A stretch of 64,000 nucleotides of DNA, taken from the NCBI GenBank assembly GCA_017795105.1, contig CP051247.1, positions 3,926,001-3,990,000 of the forward strand, read 5' to 3'. This stretch comes from Planctomycetaceae bacterium (GTDB lineage Bacteria > Planctomycetota > Planctomycetia > Planctomycetales > Planctomycetaceae). A program made the translations under genes and the position numbers. Below, in pieces: positions 61,729 through 64,000 of the stretch; the first letter of the stretch is position 1; each line of letters starts with the position of its first letter. The notes below the pieces were generated by a model. That model was not told the DNA's origin. It ran no database searches and saw nothing but the letters and a program-made list of their open reading frames with translations.

Positions 61729-62910
61729 CTAACACGAAGGCCAGCGTTTGATCGACCGCCGAATCTTCCAGCCGAGCCGATCGAGATCCGACGTAAACTC
61801 CGGCTCGTGGCTGCGGGTGTTGACCAGAATGGCCCAGCAGAAGCGATCAGCCGTGCGGACCAGAATCGCGGCTCCGCCATTGAAACTGCCGATGTGCCAC
61901 CAGTTCCCGGCTTCGTTTACATTCCAGCCTTTCGCGTAATGAGGCTCGACTTCCGAAGCTGTGGTCATGGTGGCAAGTGAGTCTTTGTCGAGTAAATCTG
62001 GCGGAGACTCGAAACCGTCGGTATGCAGCATCAGTCGCACGAGTTGACCTGGCGAGGCGATCCAGCCGCCGTGAGCGTCCATGCGACTCACATGCATCAG
62101 ACGGGCGTACGGATTCTCTTTCTGACCGTAATAGCAAACTTCATCCGGTTGTCGTTCCGACTTCGCCCGACTCCCGATTGTCATCTCCCCCACACCGGAC
62201 GGCTTCAGCAGATGCTTGCGAACCGCGTCTTCGTACGAACCCTTGGTGACCGCCTCGATCACCCGGCCGAGTACGCAGTAGCCGAAGTTTGAGTAGCGAA
62301 ACTTCCTGCCCGGCTCATCCAGCAGCGGAAACGTCTTCAGCGTGTATCGAATCAGTTCCCGATGGTCGAGATGCAGTGCCTCCCACGTAAACATGGGATC
62401 GTGCACCTTGTTCCCCCAGCCACCGGTAGTGTGTTCCAGCAGATGCTGAATCTGAATTGATTGAATCTGCGTCCGCTTCTCGTCCGGCAACTCCAGATCG
62501 TCCAGCAGCGACGCGAGCAACCGCTCTTCGGCAAAGGGACGATCGCTCAACTTGAGTTGTCCGTCTTCAACCAGCCGAAAGATCATCAGCGACGTAATCG
62601 GCTTCGAGACACTCGCAATCCGAAACTGATGTCGAGGCTTCACCGGAATCTCGGCATCACGGTCCGCCCACCCAAACCCGGCCGCCAGCTGTAGCCTGCC
62701 GTGCCGAGCCATCGCCACCGACAACCCCGGCACCTCATAGTCGTCCATGAACTGGGCGACATGCTTCTCGATGGCGGTCCGTTCGGCGGGTTGAAAACGA
62801 TTGAGCCCCAGTCGATCTCCGTTCGCCTCCGCCCGGACCGACAATGGACGACAACAGCCAAGTCCCGTGAGTGCCAGAAACTCCCGCCGCTTCAGCATAG
62901 GACTCTTCAT
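61729..62910 (-). CDS. Tat-exported serine hydrolase (class C beta-lactamase fold)
   Basis: The 393-residue protein has a twin-arginine type leader (LKRREFLALTGLGCCRPLSV). The penicillin-binding/beta-lactamase class C fold shows the catalytic SxxK tetrad S100-V-S-K103, YSN (206-208) and HIGSFNGG, the third motif. Planctomycetes carry many such proteins; most act as esterases or D-Ala peptidases rather than resistance enzymes. ATG at 62910 with GGAGCGAG upstream is used; the frame from 63018 would put the Tat motif too far inside. A Cys pair at 19-20 after the leader's hydrophobic part could also serve as a lipobox. Confidence 0.9.
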   Translation of the reverse strand: MKSPMLKRREFLALTGLGCCRPLSVRAEANGDRLGLNRFQPAERTAIEKHVAQFMDDYEVPGLSVAMARHGRLQLAAGFGWADRDAEIPVKPRHQFRIASVSKPITSLMIFRLVEDGQLKLSDRPFAEERLLASLLDDLELPDEKRTQIQSIQIQHLLEHTTGGWGNKVHDPMFTWEALHLDHRELIRYTLKTFPLLDEPGRKFRYSNFGYCVLGRVIEAVTKGSYEDAVRKHLLKPSGVGEMTIGSRAKSERQPDEVCYYGQKENPYARLMHVSRMDAHGGWIASPGQLVRLMLHTDGFESPPDLLDKDSLATMTTASEVEPHYAKGWNVNEAGNWWHIGSFNGGAAILVRTADRFCWAILVNTRSHEPEFTSDLDRLGWKIRRSIKRWPSC

Positions 62911-63044
62911 GACTCGCTCCACTTCAATGCACGCCCCGATCGTGAGAGTACCACTTTTGCAAGTGCGCTCATCTTTCTTTGATCCTGACAGTCTTTCCGT
63001 GCGTTGGTAACTTCGCAATCATCAATTCAAGAAACGGAGATTTC

Positions 63045-63731
63045 ATGAACGACGCGCTCCACCTCTACGAAGAACTCCTGCTTCTTGCTCTGCACGACAA
63101 GACTGGCACCGTTTCGAGCGGTTACATTCAACATGCCCTCGCCGGGGCTGTGCTGGCTGAGATGTTGCTTGACGAGTCGATCGGTGTCGAAGGCCTCACC
63201 CGGACCGTTCATCTGAAGTCGGAAACACCGCCGGACGACCCGATGCTGCAGCGTGCGTGGCGGGTGATTGAGCGGGCCGACAAGTCGCTCGAGTTGCAGG
63301 CCTGTCTGACGGAAGTGTCCAACGCAGGCGATTTGATGTACGTCGCCGTCCGGCAACTCTGTCAACGGGGAATTGTGGCCAGCGAGGAAGAGACGGTCCT
63401 GTTCATTTTCTCCCGCAGTATCTATCCGACGCTCGACCCGGCTCCCGAGCAGGAAATCATCGCCCGCATTCGCGACGTGATTCTGAACGACGCCGAGCCC
63501 GATGCCCGCACGTCCGCACTCATTTCGCTCGCTCATCATACCGATTACCTGTCCGGGGCCCTCAACTTTCACGAACGGGCTCAGCATAAAGCCCGCATTC
63601 AGGTCGTCTCGAACGGAGACGCAGCCGGCCCCGCGGCAAAGCAGGCGGTTGAAGCGTGTCAGATGACAGTCCTGACTTCTATCATGCTGATGTCGACGAT
63701 TACATTCATCGGCTCGCAGTCCAGTCAGTGA
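63045..63731 (+). CDS. GPP34 (GOLPH3-like) family protein
   Basis: The 228-residue protein starts MNDALHLYEELLLLALHDKT, the typical N-terminal helix of the GPP34 domain (GOLPH3/Vps74). ALAGAVLAEMLLDESI, LTEVSNAGDLMYVAVRQLCQRG and VLFIFSRSIYPTLDP follow. A C-terminal hydrophobic stretch (VLTSIMLMSTITFI) may touch membranes. In eukaryotes the fold binds phosphatidylinositol-4-phosphate at the Golgi; bacterial versions occur in Planctomycetes and actinobacteria with unknown role. ATG at 63045 follows ACGGAGA. Confidence 0.88.
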   Translation: MNDALHLYEELLLLALHDKTGTVSSGYIQHALAGAVLAEMLLDESIGVEGLTRTVHLKSETPPDDPMLQRAWRVIERADKSLELQACLTEVSNAGDLMYVAVRQLCQRGIVASEEETVLFIFSRSIYPTLDPAPEQEIIARIRDVILNDAEPDARTSALISLAHHTDYLSGALNFHERAQHKARIQVVSNGDAAGPAAKQAVEACQMTVLTSIMLMSTITFIGSQSSQ

Positions 63732-63734
63732 GGC

Positions 63735-64000
63735 TCACTCGGGAGCCGCTTCGCTCTTCGGCACGAGCAGCCGCAGATGGTGAGCGAAATGCACGAACTG
63801 TAATCGTTCCGCCGTCTCGTAATCCATTTTCCCGAACAAAGGCGACGGGCAGATCTCTTCGGAGTAATTCCGAAAGCGAGTGATCGTTCCGAGCAGTTGC
63901 TCAACCGCCGCGGCATCCTCCGCTTCGTCTGCACGATGCACCGAACCGGGGAAGGTCGGCGTGCCGGGACGGAAGCCTTCCTTCAGCGAACGGCGAAGCA
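63735..64000 (-). CDS. DUF1569-like protein, C-terminal part (runs off right edge)
   Basis: The 87 visible residues end the protein. The motif PLFGKMDYETAERLQFVHFA, then HHLRLLVPKSEAAPE, matches the C-terminal region of DUF1569 (DinB-like helical bundle) proteins. The gene runs beyond the right edge, so the N-terminal part is missing. It is convergent with GPP34, with three bases between the stops. Confidence 0.7.
   Translation of the reverse strand, partial: LRRSLKEGFRPGTPTFPGSVHRADEAEDAAAVEQLLGTITRFRNYSEEICPSPLFGKMDYETAERLQFVHFAHHLRLLVPKSEAAPE

Overview
The window looks like a chromosomal segment of a planctomycete (Planctomycetota, probably Planctomycetales). The taxonomic cues are a YTV-type cysteine-rich wall protein, a DUF1549/DUF1553 plus DUF1501 gene pair, a DUF1080-like secreted protein, DUF6882, a GPP34 (GOLPH3-like) protein, a TMTC-like TPR membrane protein, dapL, and several tyrosine-rich secreted proteins. 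Codon use is GC-rich and most genes carry good Shine-Dalgarno sites. There is no rRNA, CRISPR array, prophage or classical IS element. The only mobile element is a RAYT (REP-associated tyrosine transposase) with its REP repeats.

Layout. 1-1120 is the N-terminal part of an MMPL/RND exporter running off the left edge. 2310-2864 is an ECF sigma factor with its own terminator. 2961-5408 is a REP/RAYT island: five REPs, one REP fragment, the transposase gene and a duplicated ~180 bp gene leader. 5428-9305 holds hypotheticals plus DUF502 and DUF389 membrane proteins. 9617-19735 holds DUF6882, a two-gene operon (C45 acyltransferase fold and alpha/beta hydrolase), TPR proteins, an orphan metal-type ABC ATPase and an MBOAT/SGNH O-acylation pair. 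20065-35150 is the core transcription/translation block: tRNA-Thr, -Tyr, -Gly, -Thr, then tuf, rpmG, tRNA-Trp, secE, nusG, rplK, rplA, rplJ, rplL, rpoB and rpoC, followed by dapL (LL-diaminopimelate aminotransferase). 36564-36908 is a tandem pair of palindromic REPIN-like repeats.

36943-50149 holds a site-2 protease-like M50 peptidase, a TauE/SafE exporter, a sugar isomerase-like TIM barrel protein, a Pro-rich exported protein, an HtrA protease, a GntP permease, the DUF1549/1553-DUF1501 pair and a DUF1080-like protein. 50234-55102 holds a Tyr-rich secreted protein and an opgG - small ORF - opgH cluster for periplasmic glucans. 55188-64000 holds a TIM-barrel isomerase, the YTV protein, a fasciclin protein, the TMTC-like protein, a small secreted protein, a Tat-exported serine hydrolase, GPP34 and a partial DUF1569 protein.

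The core block forms one functional unit (translation elongation, Sec export, transcription). Much of the rest serves the cell envelope: glucan synthesis, O-acylation, lysine/peptidoglycan precursor supply, Cys- and Tyr-rich surface proteins, and envelope proteolysis. The most unusual region is 2961-5408. There a RAYT gene sits between REP sequences carrying the GTAG-plus-hairpin signature, and the promoter and first codons of a neighbouring exported-protein gene are duplicated on either side of the element. Two further REP-like families at 13085-13237 and 36564-36908 share the same tag-plus-hairpin inverted-pair design but have no transposase nearby.
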